Shown piece by piece: positions 17,379 through 26,426 of a stretch of 64,000 nt of DNA (the first letter of the stretch is position 1; the number at the start of each line of letters is the position of its first letter). Under the pieces are notes generated by a model, which had not been told where the DNA came from, made no database searches, and saw only the letters and a list, made by a program, of their open reading frames with translations. The translations under genes were made by a program, and so were the position numbers. The stretch is from Treponema rectale (lineage in GTDB: Bacteria; Spirochaetota; Spirochaetia; Treponematales; Treponemataceae): positions 1 to 64,000 of the forward strand of contig NZ_JACHFR010000004.1 of assembly GCF_014202035.1 (NCBI RefSeq), in the 5' to 3' direction.

Positions 17379-18830
17379 CTATATTTCAAATGAAATCTCC
17401 AAAGCATTTGCGTAAGGTGTTGGCATTTCTTTTGGAAGTTCTACAATAAGCAATCCAGCATGCTGCATAAAAGCTAGTTCTCCTACACTCAAAAGCCGTA
17501 CACTTGTAACTCTTTCATCGTCTCGAATACTTTTAATTACAACAGTTTTTCCAAGCTTCATTCCCATCATAAATGCATATAATTTTCCATTTTTCTGAAC
17601 AAATCGGAAATCGTCTTCTCTCCAAGGGACCTGTTCTTCTGTAAAACCTTCAATAATTACTTGGGATGATCCCTCTCCAGAAACTCTCCACGGTCTGGTG
17701 CCATAAACTGCTTCACTATTTACAGCAAACCATTTTTCCAGTTCCTTTAATAAATACATTGTTTCTTCATCTACAGTTCCGTCGGGTTTCTGCAAAATAT
17801 TCAGCAACATTGTGCCATTTTTTGCAATTGTATCAATTAATATATCAATAACATGTCTGGGCTTTTTATATTTTGCACGGGCATTGTAGAACCAGTCGCC
17901 AATACAAGTTTCCGATTGCCATGGCACAGGTGAAATATCTGGTAACTGACTTCGTTCAATATCCAGCACTCCTACTTCATATATTTCCTGTTTACGACTT
18001 TTTTGTGTATAAACCGCCATGTTCTTACCGTAGATTTTTTCAGATTTATTATACAAATATGCCACAGCCTCCAGTCCATAACGAAAATCCTTATTTTCTA
18101 CTGACTCAAAGTTTTCGCCAAAAGGAAGCCAACTGTCTGAATACAATAAATCTGGTTCATACTTATCAATAATTTCCTTCATAACCTTCAGCCAATACTC
18201 GTGAAATTTTTCATTTTCAGTCAACCAAACCCACTTGTCACTTTCTCCTGGTTTAGCAACATGCTGATAGTTATCATGGTAAAAATCACGATAAGCGGGA
18301 TCATTCCCGTCATATGGAACACCTGCGTAAGGTCCATGAGTATCTGAACCTTTATTTGTTCGCCACCAGGCAAAGGAAGCTCCCAAATGTTCTGTCATAC
18401 CAAAAGGTAAATTATATTTTTTTGCAGCAGCCTTCCACATACCACAAATATCTTTGTGTGGACCAATCTCTACCGAATTAAAACGATTATAGTCAGAAGC
18501 AAAATTAAAAAAGTGATCATGATGCGAAGCCTGTGCAACAAAATATCTGGCACCTGACTTATAATACTGTTCCATCAAAGCATCCGGATCAAAATTTTCC
18601 GCCTTCCAAAGTGCACAAATATCTTTATATCCAAATTTGGATGGATGGCCATAATGTCTTAGGTGATACAGATATTGTTCTGAGTCCTGAATGTACATAT
18701 TTCTAGCATACCAGTCACCAAACATTGGTACAGATTGTGGTCCCCAGTGACTCCAGATTCCAAATTTTGCATCCTGAAACCAATCTGGACATGAATGTGT
18801 TCTTAAAGATTCAAATGTTGCATTAAACAT
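17379..18830 (-). CDS. Alpha-L-fucosidase, GH29
   Basis: 483 residues without a signal peptide. Family landmarks are DAKFGIWSHWGPQSVP, GARYFVAQASHHDHFFNF (His-His-Asp substrate-binding block), the nucleophile region PDLLYSDSWLPFG (about 230-242) and KNGTMLLNILQKPDG. GH29 enzymes release alpha-linked fucose from plant or host glycans by a retaining mechanism. Absence of a signal peptide suggests intracellular action on imported oligosaccharides. AGGAG precedes the ATG. The divergent AraC regulator, 108 bases away, is its probable controller. No transporter is adjacent. Confidence 0.93.
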   Translation of the reverse strand: MFNATFESLRTHSCPDWFQDAKFGIWSHWGPQSVPMFGDWYARNMYIQDSEQYLYHLRHYGHPSKFGYKDICALWKAENFDPDALMEQYYKSGARYFVAQASHHDHFFNFASDYNRFNSVEIGPHKDICGMWKAAAKKYNLPFGMTEHLGASFAWWRTNKGSDTHGPYAGVPYDGNDPAYRDFYHDNYQHVAKPGESDKWVWLTENEKFHEYWLKVMKEIIDKYEPDLLYSDSWLPFGENFESVENKDFRYGLEAVAYLYNKSEKIYGKNMAVYTQKSRKQEIYEVGVLDIERSQLPDISPVPWQSETCIGDWFYNARAKYKKPRHVIDILIDTIAKNGTMLLNILQKPDGTVDEETMYLLKELEKWFAVNSEAVYGTRPWRVSGEGSSQVIIEGFTEEQVPWREDDFRFVQKNGKLYAFMMGMKLGKTVVIKSIRDDERVTSVRLLSVGELAFMQHAGLLIVELPKEMPTPYANALEISFEI

Positions 18831-18938
18831 ATCTTTTACTCCTGTAATTTTTATTAAATAATTCTAGACTTTCAGAGCGTATACGTATATAACAAGAATT
18901 GACGATGATTTTATAAAAATATGCATTGAGGAGATTAT

Positions 18939-19676
18939 ATGCAACACGAATATTTTATTTTATCCTGTGGCCGTGTACGAAATCCTTCAAATTGGTTTTA
19001 TAATCCAGCTTATATCGTAAATCGTATCTATTATATTTCCTCTGGAACTGCCTATTACAAGAACAATTATCAACTTAAACCAGGCTTTTTATATATTTTT
19101 CGTGCAAATCCAGATTTTAGAGTAGCTCAAGATGAATCCGATCCTGTAGATCATACTTATTTTGATTTTCTTACCTATAAGAAGCTTCTTCTTCAGGATT
19201 TTATAGAAATTGACTTGTCTAATAATTCCATGCTTTTTCACCTGGTTAAAGCAATGGAGGAAGATTTTGGTCAACATCAAATTGATCGGGATTTATCCTG
19301 CGCCTATTTTGATCTGCTGATTCATGCACTAAATCAATACCTTTTGCCCGATATTACTTATTCAGAAACCACTTCTGCTGTACTGAAGATGATACATAAA
19401 ACTCCAACTGCTGAACTTTCAGTAGATTATATTGCTGAACATTGTAATCGAAACGTAAACCATGTGATTCGCACTTTCAAAAACGAACTTGGTATTACAC
19501 CTCATAAGTACATTTCTATGTTGAAAATTGATCAGGCTATTTCTTACATGCGGCAAGGCTTAAACTGCACAGAAATTTCCGAATTGCTGGGATTTCAATC
19601 TTTGTCTGCCTTCTCATATTTCTTCAAAAAAGAAACTGGAAACAACCCGACAGATCTATTTCATTTGCAAGACTAA
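18939..19676 (+). CDS. AraC family transcriptional regulator
   Basis: 245 residues: an N-terminal cupin-like sensing domain (1-135) and a C-terminal double HTH (about 145-245) with ELSVDYIAEHCNRNVNHVIRTFKNE and the second helix region ISELLGFQSLSAFSYFFKKETG. The gene is divergent from the GH29 fucosidase, so it is likely an activator responding to fucose-containing sugars. GAGGAG stands before ATG 18939. Confidence 0.92.
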   Translation: MQHEYFILSCGRVRNPSNWFYNPAYIVNRIYYISSGTAYYKNNYQLKPGFLYIFRANPDFRVAQDESDPVDHTYFDFLTYKKLLLQDFIEIDLSNNSMLFHLVKAMEEDFGQHQIDRDLSCAYFDLLIHALNQYLLPDITYSETTSAVLKMIHKTPTAELSVDYIAEHCNRNVNHVIRTFKNELGITPHKYISMLKIDQAISYMRQGLNCTEISELLGFQSLSAFSYFFKKETGNNPTDLFHLQD

Positions 19677-19685
19677 TTGCACTAA

Positions 19686-20225
19686 CTACTTAATTTTTTT
19701 ACAATGAGCCTTAATTTTTTTGATAGCCCAGTCGTAATGACTAGAACAGGTACTTACAAAATACGCCCCTAAATCTGTAGTTCCAGTCCAGTTGTAATAT
19801 TTTTTTGTGAATAACTCTTCATTGGTAAAGCCAGCTGCCATCTCCATCACTTTTTTGTGACTCGACTCAAACATTTTCTTTGCACTTTCAAGGTCTGTTC
19901 CCTGATGTCGCTTCCACAGCATAACATTCATTTCGCCATAAGTTTTCCAAGAATATTCAACAGGCAAAAATGCAATCTTACTTTCTTCTTTCATATTGTG
20001 TTCAACAAAAATAATTAAAAGCTGGTGCCATTCATACAGATGAATCAAAATATCACGAACATTTTTATCGCGTCCCCAGTGAGCTTCTTTCTTGCTGGCA
20101 TCATCAGAAAAATCAAATTCCGTATTAAGCTGATTTTCTGACATTTCATCTATCATCTTCAAAAGTATCGAATAATTCTCTTCCGAAAAATTTAACAAAT
20201 CGTCTTTACTTCTTGCTCTTGGCAT
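19686..20225 (-). CDS. ClbS/DfsB family four-helix protein
   Basis: 179 residues matching the ClbS/DfsB (DUF1706) family throughout, from MPRARSKDDLL to the final WTGTTDLGAYFVSTCSSHYDWAIKKI. ClbS itself hydrolyses and neutralises colibactin in producer strains. Most homologues occur without toxin genes and have unknown substrates, and no such cluster is visible here. GGGGGA precedes the ATG. It converges with the AraC gene. Confidence 0.87.
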   Translation of the reverse strand: MPRARSKDDLLNFSEENYSILLKMIDEMSENQLNTEFDFSDDASKKEAHWGRDKNVRDILIHLYEWHQLLIIFVEHNMKEESKIAFLPVEYSWKTYGEMNVMLWKRHQGTDLESAKKMFESSHKKVMEMAAGFTNEELFTKKYYNWTGTTDLGAYFVSTCSSHYDWAIKKIKAHCKKIK

Positions 20226-20358
20226 TCAAAATCCCCCAATTATTTAGAATTACTAGATTATACTGCAACGTAAATACATGCTCTACAGTATCAGGCCAAG
20301 GCCATCTGCCCTTCTCCCCTTTGGAATACCCTATTAGTTCAAATTCTTAGAAAGCTTT
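20226..20358. other. Spacer with a short remnant-like reading
   Basis: 133 bases between two minus-strand genes. On the minus strand a frame reads ELIGYSKGEKGRWPWPDTVEHVFTL without a start, and the bases TTTGGAATACCCTA match those at about 15806. It may hold the end of a lost gene. No further feature is visible. Confidence 0.25.
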
Positions 20359-22086
20359 TTAATCTTCATATTCTGCATAATCAATTCCAAACTGCTTTCT
20401 GAATTTCATTATCAGTGTGTGGTCTCCTCTGGCTGCATTAACATATTTTTCATTACAATCATCACAACAACGGTGTGTTTCACCAGCTTCTTTATAATAA
20501 ATTGGCCAGGTTGAATTACCATCTCCGTCGAAAACTGTATTACAGAAACAGCAGAAGTTTTTCCCTTCATCGGGACGCAGAATATCAAAATCTTTTACAT
20601 CACAATCTTCTTTACCAGCGTTTAATGACTCCTGCAATTCTTCTTTGAGTTGAGCATAATTTTTTACAGCTTCTTCGTAAGTCATATCATCCATATCAAC
20701 ATAGTATCTTTTTGAAAGAAATCTTATGTTTGAGTTTCCAAGGTATTGATAATAATTGTAGACGATACGATATTTTGGGGCTCTCGTAACGGGATTTGCC
20801 TTTACTTTAAGAGCTGCATGGAATGTAGGAGAGTCAATTATACCTGCAGAATGAAGCAAGATTATTCCTTTATTAACGCGAACAAAGTTCCTGATAATAT
20901 CGAGCTGTTCATCTGTTAAAGAACATTTTTCACGGTTTTCCAGGACACGCGGTTTATTGCCAATTGTCATACAGAAGAGTTCCTTTGTTACTGGATCGCT
21001 AAAACGGATTACATTTTCATAAGATTCACTTCCATCATCTTCAAGGTATGGCTCTTTTTCCCATCCGGATATACAGCCACAAAAAACTTTGCACGGAAGA
21101 TTCAATTCAGGAATATCTTCAGGGTGTACTGTTGTTGAAAAGAATCCAAATATTTCATAAAAATAAAGATCCTTCATAATTGAATAAAAATGATTAAGAA
21201 GTTCTTCAAAATTTGATGAATAGGATAATTCCTTATTTCCAAAACGATTATATTTCTGGATGCAGATTTTAATGATATTGAAACAATCAACTATAAGCAT
21301 ATTGTCGAACTCATCAATTATTGCAAAGGAATCAAACAATTCTTTCAGGGCTTTAGCATAAGAATTATATTCATCTTCCGAAACTTCCTTTAGAACTGTT
21401 TCTGTGAGTGCAGGTAAATCTACATTGAAAAGTTTTGCTTTTTCTTCTGCTTCCTTTTTAGACTTTATCAATTGATAGATAATTTCTACAGCACCACGTG
21501 TCATTGCCCTGTCTTCAAAATATTTTTCTGCCTGTTGCAATCCATCTGTCAAATATTCTTCTTCGATGCTGTGATGCCCGTTTATTAAAATGCTGTTTGG
21601 ATAATAACATTCTTTGTAGTAAAACAATTTGTCAAATGAATCTTTGAAATGAAATAATTCATCGTCTTTTGCAAAAATACCGAAGGTTCTGGGCTTTTGT
21701 GGTTCAGAAATATCTTCATATTTTTCCATTTCACGGAAGTCTGATAATACCTTATTTGAAAGAATTATCGGATTACCTGTTGTTCTGTCCTTTAGTTTTG
21801 GAATCTCGATAGAAGGATATAAACATGGATTTATCACGAGTTTGTCTATTGTGTCTTTATACTGCAGAACATAAAAAGCACCAAGAGAGGCTCCAATTAA
21901 TATGTCAATATTTTTGGATTTACAGTAGGATCTGATAAGATGCTGTGTTTTTTCAACATCTGTATGTAAGTCTGGAAATGAAATTGAATGAATGTTCCAG
22001 TTTTTTAGAGTTTTCTGTAATGTTTTGAAAGTTCCACCTTCTGGATTTCCCATAAAACCGTGAATGTACAAAGCGTTCTTCTTCAT
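20359..22086 (-). CDS. YqiA/UPF0227-like hydrolase fused to a large domain with a C-terminal zinc ribbon
   Basis: About 575 residues. The first 190 match the small YqiA/UPF0227 alpha/beta hydrolases: KNALYIHGFMGNPEGGT, GASLGAFYVLQY (nucleophile elbow), KDDELFHF (acid), INGHHSIEE (histidine). The following 385 residues are unrecognised and end with two cysteine pairs, CCFCNTVFD and HRCCDDCNEKY, that could bind zinc. A longer reading starts with TTG at 22098, but GGAGG immediately before ATG 22086 sets the start. One copy of the island palindrome (22122-22140) lies 36 bases upstream. The fusion suggests an esterase-type effector whose specificity is set by the C-terminal part. This is inference. 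Confidence 0.7.
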   Translation of the reverse strand: MKKNALYIHGFMGNPEGGTFKTLQKTLKNWNIHSISFPDLHTDVEKTQHLIRSYCKSKNIDILIGASLGAFYVLQYKDTIDKLVINPCLYPSIEIPKLKDRTTGNPIILSNKVLSDFREMEKYEDISEPQKPRTFGIFAKDDELFHFKDSFDKLFYYKECYYPNSILINGHHSIEEEYLTDGLQQAEKYFEDRAMTRGAVEIIYQLIKSKKEAEEKAKLFNVDLPALTETVLKEVSEDEYNSYAKALKELFDSFAIIDEFDNMLIVDCFNIIKICIQKYNRFGNKELSYSSNFEELLNHFYSIMKDLYFYEIFGFFSTTVHPEDIPELNLPCKVFCGCISGWEKEPYLEDDGSESYENVIRFSDPVTKELFCMTIGNKPRVLENREKCSLTDEQLDIIRNFVRVNKGIILLHSAGIIDSPTFHAALKVKANPVTRAPKYRIVYNYYQYLGNSNIRFLSKRYYVDMDDMTYEEAVKNYAQLKEELQESLNAGKEDCDVKDFDILRPDEGKNFCCFCNTVFDGDGNSTWPIYYKEAGETHRCCDDCNEKYVNAARGDHTLIMKFRKQFGIDYAEYED

Positions 22087-22121
22087 AATTCCCTCCAATG
22101 ATTAAGAGTATAAATTATTGA

Positions 22122-22140
22122 ATTCTCATTTTTTGAGATT
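22122..22140. promoter_or_regulatory. Island palindrome copy 1
   Basis: ATTCTCA-TTTTT-TGAGATT, one mismatch from the consensus ATTCTCA-N5-TGAGAAT. It lies upstream of the hydrolase-fusion gene (start 22086). Confidence 0.65.
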
Positions 22141-22142
22141 TT

Positions 22143-22796
22143 TTATTTCAATAGGTATTCGCAGAAAACTTCTAAAGAACCCCTGCCCTGCATCAATTCT
22201 TGAGCAGCTTTTAAAAGTACATAGTTTTCATCATCTTCTTTCAACTCTGCATATTCCAAAGTTAAAAGGCTTGGATGGTAATGCTGAAAGCATAGTTGCT
22301 GCGGTTTTTTATATGAAGTCTCCAAAGATTCGACTCGACAGCTTATATCTGTTGTATCAAGGCCGGCTCCTTTTTTTAGAAGATTTTGCCTGAACTTAAT
22401 TCCTTTCTTATAATCTTTTTCATCTTTGCAGCTTGAAAAGATTGCAATTTTTGAATCACCAATTGTGTGTACAAAGTCACCGTTTCTGAATGGAAATGGA
22501 ACTTCAATAAATGCATTTGCAAAATGCTCTTTATGAAACCATTCAATTTGTTTTCCATCTTTTGTGAGGATGTATTCTTCAAGTTGTTTATGCAGTTCTT
22601 CGTATTCAGAGTCCCCTTTTATGGCTTCATTTATCTGGTTCAGGAGATTTAACATTTCATCATGAGAAAGCAATGGATTCTGATATATAAGAACTGCCTG
22701 TTCAAAAGGCGTAAAAATGCGCTTTTCCTTTTTACACTGCCCTATTATTGCTTTTGAAGCGATGAGTTTTTCTAAGGGAATGTTTAAGTCTTTCAT
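22143..22796 (-). CDS. Hypothetical island protein, family with the broken gene at 30.6-31.2 kb
   Basis: 217 residues, no known domain. The middle part IEVPFPFRNGDFVHTIG..IAIFSSCKDEKDYKKG is clearly related to the plus-strand pseudogene at 30588-31172 (IPFPFRSGDLVYCIG..IGVFCSCKDDKDFFEH), and both end in a LEYAxL...AxxLxxGxxSxExxxxY region. It therefore belongs to a repeated family within this island. GGAGA precedes ATG 22796. It is the last gene of a run (24123 to 22143) that follows palindrome copy 2. Confidence 0.72.
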   Translation of the reverse strand: MKDLNIPLEKLIASKAIIGQCKKEKRIFTPFEQAVLIYQNPLLSHDEMLNLLNQINEAIKGDSEYEELHKQLEEYILTKDGKQIEWFHKEHFANAFIEVPFPFRNGDFVHTIGDSKIAIFSSCKDEKDYKKGIKFRQNLLKKGAGLDTTDISCRVESLETSYKKPQQLCFQHYHPSLLTLEYAELKEDDENYVLLKAAQELMQGRGSLEVFCEYLLK

Positions 22797-22799
22797 AGC

Positions 22800-23234
22800 T
22801 TATATCTCCTTTTCGTCAAAAGTGCGTTTTGAATATTCGTCTACTATATTGAAAGTTTTGGAATCTATTTTTCTAACCTGATAAATATTTTCACTTTCAA
22901 AATTTCCGGCATGTAAATCTTCAATCATTTTTTCGTAAATTTCTTTTGCAGAATAATTTATATATTCACCTAAACAAAAATCATTCATTATACTCCATTG
23001 TCTTTCCCAGTTATTACTATCAGATTCGTAGATAATAAAAGTGTTGAATCGGGAACGGATTTCATTAAGAGAAAGCGAACTATCGTCAAATCGTAATTTA
23101 CTGTAATCCATGCTATCCTGCCCTATTTTCGCCAAATCAGAAAATTGTCCATTAATCATTTTCTGAAGTTCTCCAATTAGTCTTTCTTTCTCTTTATTGT
23201 TACATATAGAGTCCTCTATATGTAAATCCCACAC
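22800..23234 (-). CDS. Hypothetical island protein, possibly the 3' half of a split gene
   Basis: 144 residues without a known domain. Its reading overlaps the previous gene by 35 bases in another frame, and the frame continues upstream of its first ATG as KPVWDLHIEDS. It could therefore be the distal part of a single gene of about 240 codons broken by a frameshift near 23200-23234. No convincing Shine-Dalgarno precedes ATG 23234. Its stop is four bases before the next gene. Confidence 0.55.
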   Translation of the reverse strand: MWDLHIEDSICNNKEKERLIGELQKMINGQFSDLAKIGQDSMDYSKLRFDDSSLSLNEIRSRFNTFIIYESDSNNWERQWSIMNDFCLGEYINYSAKEIYEKMIEDLHAGNFESENIYQVRKIDSKTFNIVDEYSKRTFDEKEI

Positions 23235-23514
23235 AGGCTTTTACTAATCCTGAATTTTCTTCGGCTTCAATGTTTTCTTTGCCTGCATAAGAAATCGGAT
23301 TGTCGTTGTTCATATCTTCGACAAAAGGCAGGTCCTGTCGTTTATAATTGAAAATATCTATTTTATATTTTTCTATTTGTGCTAAAAGTTCTGAAAATAA
23401 ATCATCTATATTATTAGAGTTGTTACAAGGTTCTATCAAAAGATTATGCTGAGTGAGCAATAATTCAATTTCCTGATTGATATCTTTAAGAGTTATTTCG
23501 TATTTGTTACCCAT
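23200..23514 (-). CDS. Hypothetical island protein, possibly the 5' half of a split gene
   Basis: 104 residues beginning MGNKYEITLKDINQEIELLL, no known domain. AAGGAG precedes ATG 23514. The last residues (FTYRGLYM) run out of frame over the start of the following gene, which may be a continuation after a frameshift. The first 19 codons have a degraded second copy at 24215-24266, evidence of local duplication. Confidence 0.6.
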   Translation of the reverse strand: MGNKYEITLKDINQEIELLLTQHNLLIEPCNNSNNIDDLFSELLAQIEKYKIDIFNYKRQDLPFVEDMNNDNPISYAGKENIEAEENSGLVKACVGFTYRGLYM

Positions 23515-23544
23515 GATAAGGTCTCCTTAAGATTTAGTCGTCAT

Positions 23545-24123
23545 TTATAATTTCATCATTTTATTAACCCAAGATTTAACAGAAGAGAATAAAAATCTTG
23601 ATGATATAAAAAGACAACCTGTCTGAATTATCATAAAAAAGCCTGCAACTCCGTAGTATGTAGAAAAAATAAAACTGTTAGTTTTAATCAATTTAATTAC
23701 AATAAAAAACAATGATGCAAATACACTAACAGTATCAGAAATAATTAATGGAATTGATAACTTATCATATAAGTCAAGCCATTCCATAGAATCATTAAGT
23801 CTTTCTTTGCAGGCTTTTGTTTCTTCTGGAGTAAATTTTCCTTTATTACAATTTCTCTCGATGGAATAATGAAGTCCTGGCCAAAATTCAAACATATATT
23901 TCATAGGCAAGCGTGCATAAAATCTCCAGAACTTTTTAAAGAGAAACCATATGTTTATTAAAAAGATGGCAATTACAACGAGAAAGCCTGTAATACTCTT
24001 GAAACCTGTAATGAAAATTGTTTCTGACCACAACGGAATTGCATTACAAAATGGAATAACAAGAAGCAATAAAAATTGTGAGATATAAACTGTAAGAACT
24101 TCTGTCTTTATAAGTTTATTCAT
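23545..24123 (-). CDS. Hypothetical membrane protein
   Basis: 192 residues with four predicted membrane segments (about 8-30, 38-62, 125-147, 153-177) and a cytoplasmic central loop containing RLPMKYMFEFWPGLHYSIERN. No family is recognised. GGAG precedes the ATG. It is the first gene after palindrome copy 2 (24177-24195) and heads the run of hypotheticals down to 22143. Confidence 0.65.
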   Translation of the reverse strand: MNKLIKTEVLTVYISQFLLLLVIPFCNAIPLWSETIFITGFKSITGFLVVIAIFLINIWFLFKKFWRFYARLPMKYMFEFWPGLHYSIERNCNKGKFTPEETKACKERLNDSMEWLDLYDKLSIPLIISDTVSVFASLFFIVIKLIKTNSFIFSTYYGVAGFFMIIQTGCLFISSRFLFSSVKSWVNKMMKL

Positions 24124-24176
24124 AGTTTCTTTCTCCTCAGGTTCAAATCAATTCTTAGATGATATTACAATATTTG

Positions 24177-24195
24177 ATTCTCAAAATATGAGAAT
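24177..24195. promoter_or_regulatory. Island palindrome copy 2
   Basis: ATTCTCA-AAATA-TGAGAAT, a perfect 7-5-7 dyad 54 bases before the membrane-protein start at 24123. Confidence 0.75.
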
Positions 24196-24214
24196 ATTTG
24201 AACTCCCCTACCCG

Positions 24215-24266
24215 TTCAATTTACTGATTGATATCCTTAAAAGTCATTTCGTATTTTGTTTCCCAT
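24215..24266 (-). pseudogene. Degraded duplicate of the first codons of the 23514 gene
   Basis: ATG 24266 follows AAGGAGG and begins MGNK, then one extra base shifts the frame. Allowing for that base it reads YEMTFKDINQ, then a stop, against YEITLKDINQ in the gene at 23514. This is a short tandem-duplication remnant that has kept a good ribosome site but encodes nothing useful. Confidence 0.6.
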
Positions 24267-24292
24267 GATTATGCCTCCTTTATATCCGTGTT

Positions 24293-24454
24293 CTAATTCC
24301 AAAATTGTTCATCGATACGTATAAACAACCCGCTGATAATAGATGATTGAAATTCATGTGAATAGACACAGGCTCTAGGTGGATAAATACTTGTAATTTC
24401 AAAGACTGCACTGGCAATTTTGCTTCTGATAAATTTTGCGGTCACATCTTTCAT
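24293..24454 (-). CDS. Small hypothetical island protein, 53 residues
   Basis: An ORF from ATG 24454, preceded by AAAAGGAGGC at a proper distance, to TAG 24293. It begins MKDVTAKFIRSKIASAVFEI and is not hydrophobic. It is divergent from the 24553 gene with palindrome copy 3 between them. The excellent ribosome site and shared operator are the support. No family is recognised. Confidence 0.55.
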   Translation of the reverse strand: MKDVTAKFIRSKIASAVFEITSIYPPRACVYSHEFQSSIISGLFIRIDEQFWN

Positions 24455-24494
24455 ATACTGCCTCCTTTTGACATTGGGAATTATAAATTATCGT

Positions 24495-24513
24495 ATTCTC
24501 ATTTTATGAGAAT
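24495..24513. promoter_or_regulatory. Island palindrome copy 3
   Basis: ATTCTCA-TTTTA-TGAGAAT, perfect 7-5-7 dyad, placed between the divergent genes starting at 24454 (minus) and 24553 (plus), about 40 bases from each. Confidence 0.78.
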
Positions 24514-24552
24514 CTCGTGTTATATATTTGCAAATAAAGACAGGAGGTTCCC

Positions 24553-24897
24553 ATGAAAAAGACAAATATCAATCCAGTAGATTTATATTGTAATGCCTTG
24601 AAAGGTATGACACTTGCAGCAAATATGCTGATATTAACAGCTCTTTGTTGTACAGATGATAAGGAATGTGATGGATTTGAAGAGCTCACCGCAGTATCTC
24701 ATTATTTTGATACTGTACTGCATAAAGCTTTGGAAGATAAAAGACTTTCATCACCTGCTGTCATAACAACAGCAAAAAGATATTTTTCAGTACTTAAAGA
24801 TTTTAAAAAATCTCCTGATGCCCAGACTGATGAAATCCGGGAGCTTCTTAAAGATCAGGAAGAAATTATTCAATCAATAATTCATTCGGAGCGCTGA
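24553..24897 (+). CDS. Hypothetical island protein upstream of the PcfJ gene
   Basis: 114 residues, predicted helical, no known domain; cysteines at LTALCCTDDKECDG. AGGAGG precedes ATG 24553, and its stop lies one base before the PcfJ gene start. It opens a three-gene operon under palindrome copy 3. It may be an accessory protein of the PcfJ-like protein, judging only from position. Confidence 0.65.
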   Translation: MKKTNINPVDLYCNALKGMTLAANMLILTALCCTDDKECDGFEELTAVSHYFDTVLHKALEDKRLSSPAVITTAKRYFSVLKDFKKSPDAQTDEIRELLKDQEEIIQSIIHSER

Positions 24898-24898
24898 T

Positions 24899-26410
24899 AT
24901 GTTTTACACATATAATTACAAGAGCCGGAACTGGCTCGGTTCCGAACAGGATATTTATCAGCCTCTTTTTACTCCCTTTTCAATAGAGAAGAAGAAAGCC
25001 TGGTGTTCGCTTCATAAAAAATGGGAAGCCTGCGGTAAGACCTGTAATGGACAGCTTTACTTTGAATGTGGTAATCCGGTTCCTTCTCAATTTGCATCCA
25101 TAAATAAATGGACCATATCAAAAGTTGAAACTAGAAATGAAACTTCCCGAGACATGATTAAACTGCGAGTGGATTTTGTGTTCACTTCAGTTTCAGAAGA
25201 TGGTCGGAAGAAATACCATTATGCATATAAAACATGGGCATTTTATATGCGGACGGGTTTTACTGTTCCATACGAATCTGAAAAGTTCCTCGAAAATTAT
25301 CCTGTTTCGCTACCAGACAATATTACCAGTGATATACAAAACAGCCTTGCTGCTTATGCAAAGAAATTGTATGGAACAGGCTATGCAAATTCATCTTATA
25401 AAAATGGTATTCCGGCATTAACTGATTATGTTACCTGTCCTGCCTGTCCTCAGGCTGCAGATCTTCAAAATTTACTGGGAAAGAAATTTAATCAGGTTGT
25501 AAACAGGTCCAGCAGTAATCCGTATCAGGATATCTGCAATTACATTCATATAAAACCATTTAAACGAATGCGGAGAATCTTTGATAAAAATCCTCTTGCC
25601 CTCCCCGTCTATTCAGTTTTAAAAACATGGGGATTTAAAGATGTAAATATTATGACACGTTTTCTGGAAGACAGGGATTTATGCCAGACTTATTTTAAAT
25701 ACATTAAATACGACACAAATAAAAAACGTCTTGAAATAAAAGATGACAATCACTGCAGTGATCTATTTTATTTTTTGAATGATTATGCAAAAGATCTTTT
25801 GGGGACAGTTACCAGATGGACTACAGAAAGCTTTCAGGTTCAGGATGAAAAAACAACAATGGCTCACTTGATAAAAGCAATGAGAGACGGATACCACAAT
25901 TTTGTTGATGCCGCTCAAATGTATTACTCCAGAGGAGCTGCTCTGCCTGAAACCTTAAAAAAACGAGTAGTTAAAGAATGCTTTACTACAGAAATCCATG
26001 ATGCTCTCGTTGATGCTCTACCGAATACATACAGAGGTCACAAAAATAGCAATGAGAAAATTCCATATCTTGAAACGGATAAAATCCTGGAAGCAACAGT
26101 CAAAGATACAAATTACAATATATATAATTTTATTCTTCCAAAAGACACCAATGAACTCTTCGAGCTTGGACAAAAAATGCATAACTGCGTTGGAAGCTGT
26201 TACAGAGGTTCTGCCGTTGCCCGTAGAGATATTATCGTAGGTGTACAACTAAACGAAAAGTTCATTTCCTGTATTCAGTTGCAGGTAAAGTCCTGGACAA
26301 TAGTACAAGCAAAAGGTATTTGTAATTGCCGTTTAAAAGATGAATACAGGGCAATAATTAAAAAATGGGCTTTTGAACGGAGAATAAACATACTTACGCT
26401 TGATTTGTGA
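24899..26410 (+). CDS. PcfJ-domain protein
   Basis: 503 residues. The C-terminal third is the PcfJ domain: LPKDTNELFELGQKMHNCVGSCYRG (about 415-440) followed by ISCIQLQVKSWTIVQAKGICN. PcfJ-like proteins are carried by conjugative plasmids, integrated elements and phage-like islands, and their biochemical role is not established. The N-terminal part has a cysteine-rich segment (WCSLHKKWEACGKTC..CG) that could bind zinc. The gene is tightly packed between two small genes. Its presence supports a mobile origin for the 20-38 kb region, though no conjugation genes are in the window. Confidence 0.78.
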   Translation: MFYTYNYKSRNWLGSEQDIYQPLFTPFSIEKKKAWCSLHKKWEACGKTCNGQLYFECGNPVPSQFASINKWTISKVETRNETSRDMIKLRVDFVFTSVSEDGRKKYHYAYKTWAFYMRTGFTVPYESEKFLENYPVSLPDNITSDIQNSLAAYAKKLYGTGYANSSYKNGIPALTDYVTCPACPQAADLQNLLGKKFNQVVNRSSSNPYQDICNYIHIKPFKRMRRIFDKNPLALPVYSVLKTWGFKDVNIMTRFLEDRDLCQTYFKYIKYDTNKKRLEIKDDNHCSDLFYFLNDYAKDLLGTVTRWTTESFQVQDEKTTMAHLIKAMRDGYHNFVDAAQMYYSRGAALPETLKKRVVKECFTTEIHDALVDALPNTYRGHKNSNEKIPYLETDKILEATVKDTNYNIYNFILPKDTNELFELGQKMHNCVGSCYRGSAVARRDIIVGVQLNEKFISCIQLQVKSWTIVQAKGICNCRLKDEYRAIIKKWAFERRINILTLDL

Positions 26411-26426
26411 GAAGGAGGCTTTTTTT

